From positions 14,195 through 78,194 of the forward strand of contig NZ_LUAV01000018.1 of the NCBI RefSeq assembly GCF_002078505.1: a stretch of DNA of 64,000 nucleotides, given 5' to 3'. The first letter of the stretch is position 1; each line of letters opens with the position of its first letter. A program made the position numbers and the translations under genes. Below the pieces are notes generated by a model. That model saw only the letters and a program-made list of their open reading frames with translations, searched no databases and was not told the DNA's origin. Of this stretch, positions 8,599 through 17,649 are shown piece by piece. Source of the DNA: Ensifer aridi. Its GTDB lineage: Bacteria > Pseudomonadota > Alphaproteobacteria > Rhizobiales > Rhizobiaceae.

Positions 8599-9477
8599 AT
8601 GACCGCCATTGTTGCAAATTCACGCCAGGAGCGTTGGTGGAACAGCCGAACGGCACACCGCTTCATGAACCACCATCTGGCCCTGCTCGGGATGGTGATG
8701 ATCGCCGTCCTGACGCTGGCGTGCGTCTTGGGCCCCTACCTGCTGCCGTATGATTCACTCTATATCGATCTGCGCGCCCGCTTTGCTCCGCCCTTCACGG
8801 GCCACCATTACATGGGCACCGATCCGCTGGGCCGGGACTTGGCGGCGCGGCTCTTCATGGCTGGGCGCGTTTCCCTGCTGGTCGGCTTCTCCGCGATGCT
8901 GTTGTCGACGCTGATCGGCACCCTTGTCGGCGTGATTGCGGGCTACCGGGGCGGCTGGATCGGCACGACGCTGATGCGCACCGTCGATGGCTTCCTGTCG
9001 TTCCCGTCGATCTTCCTCGTGCTGGCGCTTGCCGCGGCGCTGAAGCCAAGCCCGATGATGATTACCGTCGTCATTGCCGCCACCAGCTGGATGGAGGTCG
9101 CCCGGATCGTCGAGGCCGAGGTCCGCTCCCTTCGCGAGCGCGAATTCGTCCAGGCCGGTCGCATGCTGGGCTTAAGCGGAACCCATATCATGTTCCGCGA
9201 GATCCTTCCGAACGCCATCGGTCCGATCATCGTCGCGGCCACCCTGACCGTCGCTCGCGCCATCCTCATGGAAGCCTATATCAGCTTCCTCGGTTATGGA
9301 ATTCAGCCGCCGCTGCCCAGCTGGGGCAACATGCTGAATGGCGCGCAGCAGTATCTGGGGACCGCACCGTGGCTGGCGATCATTCCTGGTGCGGCCATTG
9401 CCATCGCTGTAACAAGCTTCAACTTCATCGGCGACGGGCTGCGCGATGCGCTCGATGTTCGCGGTGATCACAACTGA
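8599..9477 (+). CDS. ABC importer permease, DppC type
   Basis: I chose ATG 8599 over the upstream in-frame ATG 8572 because AGGAGG (8585-8590) is correctly spaced for it. The protein is about 292 residues. It shows the DppC pattern: an N-terminal helix (LALLGMVMIAVLTLACVLGP), the MGTDPLGRDLAARL motif, helices, the EAA loop (REFVQAGRMLGLSGTHIMF) and a C-terminal FIGDGLRDALDVR. It pairs with the DppB-type permease to complete the importer. The gene begins 34 bases after the previous stop, so it is in the same operon. Confidence 0.95.
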   Translation: MTAIVANSRQERWWNSRTAHRFMNHHLALLGMVMIAVLTLACVLGPYLLPYDSLYIDLRARFAPPFTGHHYMGTDPLGRDLAARLFMAGRVSLLVGFSAMLLSTLIGTLVGVIAGYRGGWIGTTLMRTVDGFLSFPSIFLVLALAAALKPSPMMITVVIAATSWMEVARIVEAEVRSLREREFVQAGRMLGLSGTHIMFREILPNAIGPIIVAATLTVARAILMEAYISFLGYGIQPPLPSWGNMLNGAQQYLGTAPWLAIIPGAAIAIAVTSFNFIGDGLRDALDVRGDHN

Positions 9478-9660
9478 GGAAAATAAGCACCCCGGCGAAA
9501 TCGCAGCAGCTTAGCGAAGGCAACACCCAACAGTTGGTTTTCAACAGGCGATGCATGCGCAAGCTGCTGCACCTGATCGAAACATAAGCCCGATGCAACT
9601 CGCCTCTCATCGTCATCAGTCCCACTAGGCCCTTGGCCGACGCAACGAGACGTTAGTCCC

Positions 9661-10971
9661 ATGGAAGACTCCAGAATCGCAGACAAGAACACGCCCTACT
9701 GGTGGGAGGAGGCACCCGTCAAACCGCTGACGCGGCAGCCGCTGGCCAAGAAGGTCGACGTGGCGATCATAGGCGCCGGATACACCGGGCTATCGGCGGG
9801 TCTCGTTCTGGCGCGCGAGGGCCGCTCTGTTGCGGCCTTCGACGCAATGAACCCGGGTGAGGGGGCCTCGACGCGCAACGGCGGAATCACCAGCGGAAGC
9901 ATTCGGCCGGACTACGCCACGATCACCCGGCGCTTCGGCGAAGAAAAGGCGATTGCAATCGAGGCGGAGGGCAAGGTCGCCCGCGAATTCCTCTATGACT
10001 TCATCAGGACCGAAGGGCTCGAGTGCGACTTTCAGCTGGTTGGCCAGTTCAAGGGCGTAATCGGATACGACGATTACGAGAAGACGGCCCGGAGCGCCGA
10101 AGTGCTGGCGAAGAGACTGGGGATCGATGCCTATGCGGTGCCGTACGCCGAACAGCGCAACTACATCGGCACGGATTTCTATCGCGGCGGCATGGCGCGG
10201 ATGGATATTGGTGGGCTGCACCCGGCCAAGTTCCACGCTGAGCTCCTGCGGGTGGCGCTGGCTTCGGGACTGACGGTCCATGCAGGTACGCGTGTGACTT
10301 CGGTAACGAGGGATGGTTCCGAGTTCCGTGTCGCGACGGAGGCGGGCACGGTGGTGGCCCGCCAGGTTCTCGTCTGCACGGATGGCTATACCGACGGCGC
10401 CGTTCCCTTCTTGCGCCGCCGGCTGGTCCCGGTTCGCAGCCGGATCATTGTCACCGAGGAGCTCCCGCCAGAAGTGATGGCGCGGCTGATGCCGAAGCGG
10501 ATGATGATGATTGAGGGCAGGCAACTGGGGTTCTACTACCGCCCGACGCCCGACGGCAAACGCATTCTTCTAGGGGGGCGCGACAGTTCGCGCGTCGGCG
10601 ATCCGGCCGCGCCGAAGCTGTTTCTGCGCCGCGGCTTGGTGAACCTGTTCCCGGAACTGGAGAACGTTCGCCTGTCGCACACCTGGTTTGGCAATGTGGC
10701 GATGCACCGCGACATGCTGCCCCGCATCTTCGAGAAGAACGGCGTGGTCTATGCCACCGGTTTCTGCGGTTCGGGCGTGGTCTGGGCCCCATGGATCGGA
10801 ACGCGCGCGGCTCACAAGCTGCTGGGGCATGCCGCGCAAGCGCGCACGGCTTTCGACTTCCGGCCGCCTGCATTCATTCCCCTTTACAATGGCAATCCCT
10901 GGTTCATGCCGGCGATCATTGAGGGCTATCGGATGCAGGACCGCATCGCCCTGTACCGCGCCCGCCGATAG
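9661..10971 (+). CDS. FAD-dependent oxidoreductase, DAO family (PuuB-like)
   Basis: A 436-residue soluble flavoprotein. The ADP-binding motif VDVAIIGAGYTGLSAG lies at about residues 34-49, followed by the acidic strand end and ASTRNGGI, characteristic of gamma-glutamylputrescine oxidase and related amine oxidases. The C-terminal FAD contact is YATGFCGSGVVW. The reaction expected is oxidation of a primary or secondary amine to imine or aldehyde. Together with the aldehyde dehydrogenase at 13215 it would turn an imported amine into an acid. It follows the importer after about 180 bases with only a weak ribosome site. It is paralogous to the partial gene at 1-752. The substrate is not known. Confidence 0.88.
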   Translation: MEDSRIADKNTPYWWEEAPVKPLTRQPLAKKVDVAIIGAGYTGLSAGLVLAREGRSVAAFDAMNPGEGASTRNGGITSGSIRPDYATITRRFGEEKAIAIEAEGKVAREFLYDFIRTEGLECDFQLVGQFKGVIGYDDYEKTARSAEVLAKRLGIDAYAVPYAEQRNYIGTDFYRGGMARMDIGGLHPAKFHAELLRVALASGLTVHAGTRVTSVTRDGSEFRVATEAGTVVARQVLVCTDGYTDGAVPFLRRRLVPVRSRIIVTEELPPEVMARLMPKRMMMIEGRQLGFYYRPTPDGKRILLGGRDSSRVGDPAAPKLFLRRGLVNLFPELENVRLSHTWFGNVAMHRDMLPRIFEKNGVVYATGFCGSGVVWAPWIGTRAAHKLLGHAAQARTAFDFRPPAFIPLYNGNPWFMPAIIEGYRMQDRIALYRARR

Positions 10972-11049
10972 AGCTTGACCGTTTGAGGACTCCAGCGCTC
11001 CTGCGGGGCGCTATCGAGAATCATGCACTATTGCAGAGGAATACAGATC

Positions 11050-12384
11050 ATGCCGGTCGAGGTTCAGAAAGTCCCTGACAGCGCCTCTTTTCCAACCCAG
11101 GTGGATGTCGTCGTCATCGGGGCAGGGATCGTCGGTACATGCACGGCCTATGAACTCTCCCGCCAAGGCGTCTCCGTTGCTCTGCTCGAAAAGGGCATCG
11201 TTGGCGGCGAGCAATCGAGCCGCAACTGGGGGTGGGTCCGGCAGCAGAACCGCGATCTCCATGAGCTTGCCCTTGCCATGTACAGTCTGCGGCGCTGGGA
11301 GGAATTGGGCACCGAGATCGGCCGCGATCTCGGTTTTCGTCGGACCGGGATACTCTACTGCACCAAGAGCGAGGCGGATGTCGCCAGGTGGGAAAAGTGG
11401 GGAAAGGCCGCACGCGTCCAAGGATTCCACAGCCAGATACTCACTGCTTCCGAGGCGAATGAGCGGGCCTCGGGCGGCACGTCCTCCTGGGTCGGCGGCG
11501 TCTGGTCTCCGACTGACGGGAGAGCGGAACCGAGCCTTGCTGTGCCTGCCATCGCCGAGGCCGCGAAGGAAAACGGCGTATCGCTCCATCAGAACTGCGC
11601 CGTTCGAGGCCTCGACATTACCAATGGCCAGGTAACAGGGGTGTGGACGGAGCGGGGAATTGTGAAAGCGAGCACCGTTGTTTGCGCCGGCGGAGCATGG
11701 GCTTCCCGCTTTTCTCATCGCTATGGCATCGAAGTTCCAGTCGCCAACATCGCCGGGACCGCGATCAAGACAACCCCGGCGCCCGAAATCGTTCAAGCAG
11801 GATGCCTATCGGCTTCGAACTTCGTGTTGCGGCGTCGGATCGATGGCTCCTACACGGTTGCCGTACCCGGACACGGTACGCTCGACATCACGCCGCGAGG
11901 AATGCGATATGCATTCAAGTTCTACGAGATGTATCGGAGCAAGATCGGCAAGAAGCTCAAATACCGCCTCAACAGCAGCTTCTGGAATGGCCCCGATGCC
12001 TTCGGCAGCTGGGAGAACGACGAGATCTCTCCGTTCGAAAAGAGCCGCATTCTGGATCCGGCGCCCGACGCGGAACTCGTCAAACTCGCAGTGAAGAACC
12101 TTGAAAGCGAGTACCCGGCGCTGAAAGGGATCGGGATCGAGCGCGCGTGGGGCGGGCTCATCGATACCTCTCCGGACCTCGTGCCGGTTATCTCGAGAGT
12201 GGAGGAACTCCCCGGCTACGTGATCGCCGCCGGCTTCAGCGGACACGGTTTCGCGATCGGACCGGGGGCTGGCCGGCTGGTGAGCGAGATTGTCTTGAAT
12301 GAAGAGCCACTGACCGACATTTCGCCTTACAGGCTGAGCCGGTTCAGCGATGGCTCGGCGATCCGACGGCCCGAAATGATGTAG
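11050..12384 (+). CDS. FAD-dependent oxidoreductase, DAO/DadA-like
   Basis: ATG 11050 is preferred over 11023 because AGAGGA lies about nine bases before it. The product is about 444 residues. It has VDVVVIGAGIVGTCTAY near the N terminus, the motif EQSSRNWGWVRQQNRD, and a C-terminal FAD contact AAGFSGHGFAIGPGAGR. Family members deaminate D-amino acids, sarcosine-like or opine-like compounds. A truncated paralogue of the same gene sits at 16859-17305, and there too a cupin sequence follows, so oxidoreductase plus cupin is a recurring pair. It is probably part of the importer operon or a linked one, with 78 bases separating it from the previous gene. Confidence 0.88.
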   Translation: MPVEVQKVPDSASFPTQVDVVVIGAGIVGTCTAYELSRQGVSVALLEKGIVGGEQSSRNWGWVRQQNRDLHELALAMYSLRRWEELGTEIGRDLGFRRTGILYCTKSEADVARWEKWGKAARVQGFHSQILTASEANERASGGTSSWVGGVWSPTDGRAEPSLAVPAIAEAAKENGVSLHQNCAVRGLDITNGQVTGVWTERGIVKASTVVCAGGAWASRFSHRYGIEVPVANIAGTAIKTTPAPEIVQAGCLSASNFVLRRRIDGSYTVAVPGHGTLDITPRGMRYAFKFYEMYRSKIGKKLKYRLNSSFWNGPDAFGSWENDEISPFEKSRILDPAPDAELVKLAVKNLESEYPALKGIGIERAWGGLIDTSPDLVPVISRVEELPGYVIAAGFSGHGFAIGPGAGRLVSEIVLNEEPLTDISPYRLSRFSDGSAIRRPEMM

Positions 12385-12496
12385 CCGCCAGATCGGCTGC
12401 CTTTGTAACCCAAGGGATTATTGTCACTGAGCCTCGTCCACTGACGAGACTCCAACCGCTCATGCAAAGGTCGTGGCAACAACCGGGTGGGCGCAT

Positions 12497-12973
12497 ATGA
12501 AACTGGACAGAATTGACATCAAGATCCTCTCCGAGCTCCAGAAGAACGGACGTATTACTTATGTCGAGCTCGCCGAGCTCGTTAACCTATCCGCAACCCC
12601 TTGTCTCGTGCGAGTGAAGAAGCTGCAGGCAGAAGGCTATATCGGCGGCTATTCTGCGATGATCAACATGGGAAAGCTTGGCCAGGTTCTGACTGTCTTT
12701 ACAGAGATAACCCTGAGGAACCATCGCCAGGCCGACATCGCCCGCTTCATGTCGGCCATCCAAAATATAGAGCAAGTCATCGAATGCCACGTCGTCTCGG
12801 GCGACTACGACTATCTCGTCAAGTTCGTGGCGAGCAGCATAGGAGAATACCAGTCGCTGATGGAGCGGCTGGTAGAAATGGACGTCGGAATCGAGAAATA
12901 CTTCAGTTTCGTCGTGCTCAAATCGCCGATCACGAAGTACCACATGCCCCTGACGAATCTGTTCGACATTTAG
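12497..12973 (+). CDS. Lrp/AsnC family transcriptional regulator
   Basis: About 158 residues, starting MKLDRIDIKILSELQKNGR, the canonical Lrp start; ATG 12497 fits the family better than the upstream start at 12473. The helix-turn-helix is YVELAELVNLSATPCLVRVKKL, followed by the RAM ligand domain with ECHVVSGDYDYLVKFV. Lrp proteins sense amino acids and bind as octamers. Lying between an amino-acid-type oxidoreductase and an aldehyde dehydrogenase, it probably signals presence of the amino compound being degraded. The ribosome site is weak (GGGTGGG). Confidence 0.92.
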   Translation: MKLDRIDIKILSELQKNGRITYVELAELVNLSATPCLVRVKKLQAEGYIGGYSAMINMGKLGQVLTVFTEITLRNHRQADIARFMSAIQNIEQVIECHVVSGDYDYLVKFVASSIGEYQSLMERLVEMDVGIEKYFSFVVLKSPITKYHMPLTNLFDI

Positions 12974-13123
12974 GGAGCCGAACTGCCTGCCAGCCTCTAT
13001 CCGGACCTGTAGAGGCCTCGCTTCAAACCGTCGTCAGATTGACCCTAGCCGTTCCCTCATCGGGTTAATGCAGAGCCGTGAAGCCACGGATGTATCACGG
13101 TCATGAGCCTCGCAGATTATCGC

Positions 13124-13214
13124 CGCAACCAATTTGATCTATATTGACACCAATCATAAAACCAATCTTATATTGATCGCGTGTCCAACCTGATTGGTAG
13201 CGAAGGTGCTGAAC
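13124..13214 (+). promoter_or_regulatory. Promoter/operator block, copy 2 (aldehyde dehydrogenase)
   Basis: This is near-identical to 3969-4062. TTGACA is at 13144-13149 and TATATT at 13169-13174 with the same 19-base spacing. ACCAAT occurs at 13149-13154 and 13161-13166, and ATTGGT at 13193-13198. The differences cluster between the conserved motifs, as expected if the motifs are selected. Transcription would start about 7 bases after 13174, which rules out TTG 13194 as an efficient start and leaves a short leader to GTG 13215. Confidence 0.65.
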
Positions 13215-14711
13215 GTGAAGCCAACTCCCGCGCAAAAAACAACTCCGCTTGTCTCTCCCGCCTCGGCTGCCGTAGTCCGCGATGCTCCTACGCAACTGTT
13301 CATCGGCGGCGAATGGGTGTCTGCAAAAGAAGACCGCACCTTTGAAGTGGTCGACCCCTCGACCGGAGATGTGATCGCCACAGTTTCCGACGGTGATATC
13401 GGCGATGGAATATCCGCGGTCGACGCAGCGGAAAAGGCCGCTGCGGTTTGGAAGGCGACCTCGCCGCGGCGTCGCTCGGACGTTTTGATGAAGTGTTTTC
13501 ACCTTGTGCTCGAACGGGCCGAATGGCTGGCGCAACTGATCACCGTGGAAAACGGCAAGGCACTTGCGGACGCCAGGTCGGAGGTCGCCTACGCCGCGGA
13601 GTTTTTCCGCTGGTACGCGGAAGAAGCTGTACGGGCGCCGGGCGAGTTCGGACCTGCCCCCTCCGGCGCCAATCAGATCATCGTCAACCACGAGCCGATT
13701 GGTATCGCCGTGTTGGTGACGCCTTGGAACTTCCCGGCAGCAATGGCGACCAGAAAGATCGCTCCCGCACTGGCCGCTGGGTGCACATGCATCCTGAAGC
13801 CCGCAGCGGAGACCCCGCTTACGGCACTGGCGATCGGCGAAATTATGCGGCAGGCAGGCGTTCCGGCCGGAGTGGTCAACATCGTGACAACGAGGAAAGC
13901 GGGCCCCGTGGTCAGCGCCATGCTGCATGACAAGCGGGTACGGAAGCTGTCGTTTACAGGCTCGACAGGCGTCGGCCGGACACTGCTGCGCGAGGCTGCG
14001 GACCAGGTTGTCAGTTGTTCGATGGAACTCGGCGGCAATGCGCCCTTCGTTGTATTCGACGATGCCGACCTGGAGACGGCTGTCGCCGGAGCAATGGTTG
14101 CCAAGATGCGCAATGGCGGCGAGGCATGCACTGCTGCGAACCGCTTCTATGTCCAGAAGGGAATTCTCGAGAACTTCACGCGGCGGTTTGCGGAAGAGAT
14201 GGCGGCGCTCAAGGTCGGAGCAGGCCTGGCTCCGGACACGCAGCTCGGGCCACTGATCACCGAGGCCGCGGTCGCCAAGGTGGAACGCCTGGTGGACGAC
14301 GCCATTGCCAAGGGAGCCCGCCTGGTTACGGGTGGCGGCCGGTTGAACCGCGACGGCTTCTACTATCCGCCTACCGTACTGGCAGACGTTTCTCCCGATG
14401 CCGAGATCCTTCGCGAAGAAATCTTCGGGCCGGTTGCGCCAGTCATTGCGTTTGAAACCGAGGACGAGGTCGTCCAGATGGCGAACGATACCGAATACGG
14501 GCTGGTGTCCTATGTGTTCAGCAGCGACCTCAAACGCGCGCTTGCGGTCGCCGGGCGGCTGGAAAGCGGCATGGTCGGAATCAACCGAGGCGTCGTCTCC
14601 GACGCTGCCGCACCGTTCGGCGGCATGAAGCAGAGCGGCCTCGGCCGCGAGGGAAGCCACCACGGCATGCTCGAATATCTCGAAACGAAATACATCGCCG
14701 CAAGCTGGTAG
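13215..14711 (+). CDS. NAD(P)-dependent aldehyde dehydrogenase (succinate-semialdehyde dehydrogenase type)
   Basis: I chose GTG 13215 because AAGG (13203-13206) is spaced eight bases before it; GTG 13206 and TTG 13194 are also in frame. The product is about 498 residues. The fold signatures are PWNFPAAMATRKIAPALAAG, FTGSTGVG (about 247), the general base in MELGGNAPF (Glu about 271), the catalytic cysteine in NGGEACTAANR (about 305) and a C-terminal PFGGMKQSGLGREG. Overall it is closest in style to GabD-type enzymes that oxidise succinate or gamma-aminobutyryl semialdehydes. It would finish oxidation of the aldehyde made by the amine oxidases, and it shares its promoter block with the importer. 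Confidence 0.92.
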   Translation: MKPTPAQKTTPLVSPASAAVVRDAPTQLFIGGEWVSAKEDRTFEVVDPSTGDVIATVSDGDIGDGISAVDAAEKAAAVWKATSPRRRSDVLMKCFHLVLERAEWLAQLITVENGKALADARSEVAYAAEFFRWYAEEAVRAPGEFGPAPSGANQIIVNHEPIGIAVLVTPWNFPAAMATRKIAPALAAGCTCILKPAAETPLTALAIGEIMRQAGVPAGVVNIVTTRKAGPVVSAMLHDKRVRKLSFTGSTGVGRTLLREAADQVVSCSMELGGNAPFVVFDDADLETAVAGAMVAKMRNGGEACTAANRFYVQKGILENFTRRFAEEMAALKVGAGLAPDTQLGPLITEAAVAKVERLVDDAIAKGARLVTGGGRLNRDGFYYPPTVLADVSPDAEILREEIFGPVAPVIAFETEDEVVQMANDTEYGLVSYVFSSDLKRALAVAGRLESGMVGINRGVVSDAAAPFGGMKQSGLGREGSHHGMLEYLETKYIAASW

Positions 14712-14841
14712 GCACTCTGCGATCCTGACCGCTTCCTTCTACCGTAATGACGGTCTCGTAACGAGGTCGGAGCCGACTCACATCCATCTCGTCTAACGAC
14801 GACGCGGCTTTGCCTTCACCCAGGTAAAAATGGAGAACCAG

Positions 14842-15195
14842 ATGTCACTACTCAAAACGATTGACCCGAGTCCCTCGTTCGAACCGAAGCACGCGTCCCC
14901 CGCGCCGGATCGCCTTATCGCCGGTGCACCCGCCTTCAAAACCTGGGCGCAGGACAGCGACAAAGAGGGTAAGGTGAATACCGGCGTCTGGGAGGCCACT
15001 CCCGGTGAGACGCACTCCATCAAGGGCGAAACCTTTGAGTTCTGCCATATCCTGCAGGGAGTGGTCGAGTTGACAGAGAAGGGTAAGGAACCGGTCATTT
15101 ATCGCGCGGGCGACAGCTTCGTGATGAAACCCGGCTATGTCGGGGTCTGGAAAACGATCGAGACGGTACGGAAAATCTACGTCACCGTCACTTGA
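14842..15195 (+). CDS. Small cupin protein (DUF861/EutQ-like)
   Basis: About 117 residues. ATG 14842 has GGAG six bases upstream; an in-frame ATG at 14830 is possible. The single cupin barrel shows GVWEATPGETHSIKGETFEFCHILQGVVELTEKG, then YRAGDSFVMKPGYVGVW. The cupin metal ligands are partly replaced (HSIKGETFEFCH), as is common in DUF861 proteins. Members often sit beside DAO oxidoreductases and aldehyde dehydrogenases, but their reaction is unknown. A decayed copy is at 16562-16723. Confidence 0.85.
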   Translation: MSLLKTIDPSPSFEPKHASPAPDRLIAGAPAFKTWAQDSDKEGKVNTGVWEATPGETHSIKGETFEFCHILQGVVELTEKGKEPVIYRAGDSFVMKPGYVGVWKTIETVRKIYVTVT

Positions 15196-15302
15196 TCGTT
15201 GCGCCGAAGAGACCGTTCCGACGCACATTACTTGCTTTTTTGAGAGGGGACGGGGCGACTTGGCAGGGCAGGTCTGCCGGTCGGCGATGCTCGAAAAATG
15301 GC

Positions 15303-15320
15303 TGGGCGATTATTCGCCCA
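15303..15320 (+). terminator. Possible terminator after the cupin
   Basis: A 6-base-pair stem (TGGGCG/CGCCCA) with a 6-base loop lies about 110 bases after the cupin stop and is followed by a mixed C/T stretch. It is weak and would fit the end of the aldehyde dehydrogenase-cupin transcript. Confidence 0.3.
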
Positions 15321-15479
15321 AGCGTCTCTTAAACCCAGTTCGTGCTTCCAGCAGTATGCCTTTCACAAAGAGCTTGCGCTTCGCTGTTGCCTGAGATCTC
15401 ATCACTCACCCCGAGAGCGGTAAAACCTGCCGCTGTTGTTTCCAAGGTGAGCGTGGATCCCAATGAAACGGATCAACCC

Positions 15480-16316
15480 ATGCGAACGGAAACGTTCACT
15501 CTCGCGCCTTTCGAGGCTCACCATTTGGATGGTGCTCTGGGTCTGTCACGTGCAGCGGGCTGGGCACACAGGAGAGCAGATTGGGAGATGATATGGTCGC
15601 TAAGCGAGGGGCGGGTTGCCCTTGTGGGTGATCGTGTCGTGGGCACAGCTCTCATGACTCCCTTCGGCGACACCTGCTCAGCCATCAACATGATTATAGT
15701 CGATGAAAGCCAGCGGGGCCGGGGACTGGGAAGACAATTGACCAGCGCAGTGATGGAACTCGCCGGTGATCGGGAATGCCGTTTGACCGCGACAAGTGAC
15801 GGTTTACCCCTTTACGAAAAGCTGGGGTTCATTGCGACGCATCAAATCGTCCGCCACCAGGGCGTTATTGGTCACGTCGATACACCTGAAAATGTGGGGT
15901 GGATCGGGCCCGACGCCCTGCCGCCAGTCAAAACGCTCGATCGTGCGGCTTTCGGCGCCGATCGCGACGCGCTCCACGATGCGCTGGCGAACGAGGGGCC
16001 CTTTGCCGTTATCCGGAACGGTGGCAATATCGTCGCCTTCGCGGCCACGCGGTCTTTCGGGATGGGCGAAGTCGTCGGGCCGGTCGTGGCAGAAAACGCC
16101 GAACAGGCGAGGGATTTGATTGCCTTCATCCTCTCCGGTAAGGAAGGTCGTTTCGTGCGTATCGACATCCCTGAACAGAGCGGCCTTTCGTCGTTGCTCG
16201 AAGGCTGGGGGCTACCTCACGGGGACGGAGTCGTTGCGATGGTCCGGGGTGCAAAAGGCCGGTCTCAAATATCGGCGGTTCGAACTTTCTGCCTGGCAAG
16301 CCAGGCTATTGGCTGA
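15480..16316 (+). CDS. GNAT family N-acetyltransferase with C-terminal extension
   Basis: ATG 15480 begins MRTETFTLAPFEAHHLDGAL, the natural start of the fold, giving 278 residues. The acetyl-CoA binding segment is MIIVDESQRGRGLGRQL (about residues 70-86), followed by CRLTATSDGLPLYEKLGF. A second half of roughly 120 residues (from GPDALPPVKTLDRAAFGADR) resembles the C-terminal domain found in two-domain GNATs of the YitI type. It transfers an acetyl group to an unknown amine. The ribosome site is weak. It lies between the island and the debris at 16562-17649, in the same direction as the island. Confidence 0.82.
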   Translation: MRTETFTLAPFEAHHLDGALGLSRAAGWAHRRADWEMIWSLSEGRVALVGDRVVGTALMTPFGDTCSAINMIIVDESQRGRGLGRQLTSAVMELAGDRECRLTATSDGLPLYEKLGFIATHQIVRHQGVIGHVDTPENVGWIGPDALPPVKTLDRAAFGADRDALHDALANEGPFAVIRNGGNIVAFAATRSFGMGEVVGPVVAENAEQARDLIAFILSGKEGRFVRIDIPEQSGLSSLLEGWGLPHGDGVVAMVRGAKGRSQISAVRTFCLASQAIG

Positions 16317-16561
16317 CTGCATGTTTGAGGAGGCCGTTATCATTGAACCGGATTTGCGGATCCGGTAGCGGAACCCGGGGCTGGATGGAAAGTCGACGAA
16401 ATTCATCGATCGGGGCAGCGCAGCGGAAACCCTGACTGAACTCTATCCGCTACCTCATCATCTTCGGAGCGGCTCGTAACGAGCGGCTCGTCTGGCTCCA
16501 TTCGGGAGTTCATGCCGGCGTGCAATACCTGTGGAAATTCGAGAGCAGTCACCAACCATGC

Positions 16562-16723
16562 TCAAGGCTCCTCGAAGACGCCGGTATTGACTCTGCCCTC
16601 CTTGGCGGTGTCCTGCAACCAGGTCTTGAAAGCGCGACTGCCTGCGATGAGGCGATCCGGCTCGGCAGTTCTATGCTTCGGTTCAAACGATGGATTCTGG
16701 TCGATGGTTTTCAGTAGTCACAT
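16562..16723 (-). pseudogene. Cupin (DUF861) 5' fragment, paralogue of 14842-15195
   Basis: Read on the minus strand from 16723, the sequence follows the start of the intact cupin codon by codon. The second codon is TGA where the intact gene has TCA, then LLKTIDQNPSFEPKH, EPDRLIAGSRAFKTWLQD and EGRVNTGVFEE, ending in a stop at 16562-16564. Only about 50 of 117 residues remain. It lies just downstream, on the same strand, of the oxidoreductase fragment at 16859-17305. Confidence 0.75.
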
Positions 16724-16858
16724 CTAGGTCTCAATTTTTTACCTGAGTGAAAGTGATATCCGCATCGTCGTTAGAAGAAGGATGCATCGTCATCCATTCC
16801 GCTAGCTTGCCTCTGCGCCTCGCTCCAAAACGGCTTACTTCTGATCTGACCTCCACGA

Positions 16859-17305
16859 TCAGATTGCGCCGACTTTGACTTTCGAACCATCAACGAAACG
16901 CGACAGGCGGAAGGGGCTGGGGTCGACACAGGGTGTATCATTGGCAACCAGGTCGGCCGCCAGGCGTCCGATACCCGGCCCGAGCCCGAAGCCGTGGCCG
17001 GAGCCGCCCGCGGCCAGGTAAAGACCCTTTACACCATCGGCCGGCGAGATGACCGGCACCGCGTCCGGCGTGCAATCCACATAGGCTCCCCAGCTGTCGG
17101 CGACTTCGATGCCCGCCAGCGCAGGGAACTGCTCCGTGACACCTTTCAGAATAGCCGCGATCGTGCGGCGGCTCGGCGATGGGTCGAGAACGCGCATTCG
17201 CTCGAAGGGCGATTGGGTATCCTTGTTCCAACTCGCGAGCGCTTCCGGTCCACGGAACATGGATTTGCCGACACCGATTTGGATCGCAGACGCACGCACA
17301 CGTTT
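16859..17305 (-). pseudogene. DAO-family FAD oxidoreductase, 3' fragment
   Basis: About 145 residues align with the last third of the intact enzyme at 11050-12384. They include GPEALASWNKDTQSPFERMRVLDPSP, ADSWGAYVDCTPDAVPVIS, the FAD contact AAGGSGHGFGLGPGIGRL and a final PFRLSRFVDGSKV. The N-terminal two thirds, with the GxGxxG motif, are absent. Upstream, near 17305, the sequence becomes an adenylate cyclase in a different frame. No folded oxidoreductase can be made. Confidence 0.8.
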
Positions 17306-17649
17306 ACGCCTTCGCCATAGCGGTCGTCGCCGTCGACGATAACTTCGCCGAGATTGAGCCCTATTCTTAGCTCAAGCCGTTCGTTCTGCGTCGCGTCTGC
17401 GTTGCGCTCGTTGAGTGAGCGTTGCAGCGAAACGGCGCATTCTACAGCATCGACGGCGCTGCCGAACTCGGCAAGCAATCCATCGCCCATGAGCTTGAAG
17501 ATGCGGCCGCGCCGCTTCGCGATTTCCGGCTCAATCAGCTCCTTGCGGATCGCGGTAAGACGTTCGAATGTCCCTGTCTCGTCACGCTCCATCAGCGCCG
17601 AGTACCCAACGACGTCGGCCGCTAGGATAGCCGCGAGCTTCCTTTCCAT
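17306..17649 (-). pseudogene. Class III adenylate/guanylate cyclase, 5' fragment
   Basis: It starts at ATG 17649 with MERKLAAILAADVVGYSALM, containing the first metal aspartate, and continues through FKLMGDGLLAEFGSAVDAVECA (second metal aspartate) to YGEGVNV. The usual next part of the catalytic domain (AARLE and onward) and the typical C-terminal TPR or ATPase region are missing. Homology passes to the oxidoreductase fragment near 17305. The frame stays open into antisense-like nonsense until 17146. Probably inactive. Confidence 0.8.

Noticed and set aside
13194..13214. TTG 13194 as start of the aldehyde dehydrogenase
   Set aside because: It lies inside the duplicated promoter block, about 20 bases after the -10 element and without a ribosome site. 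GTG 13215 has AAGG at the right distance.
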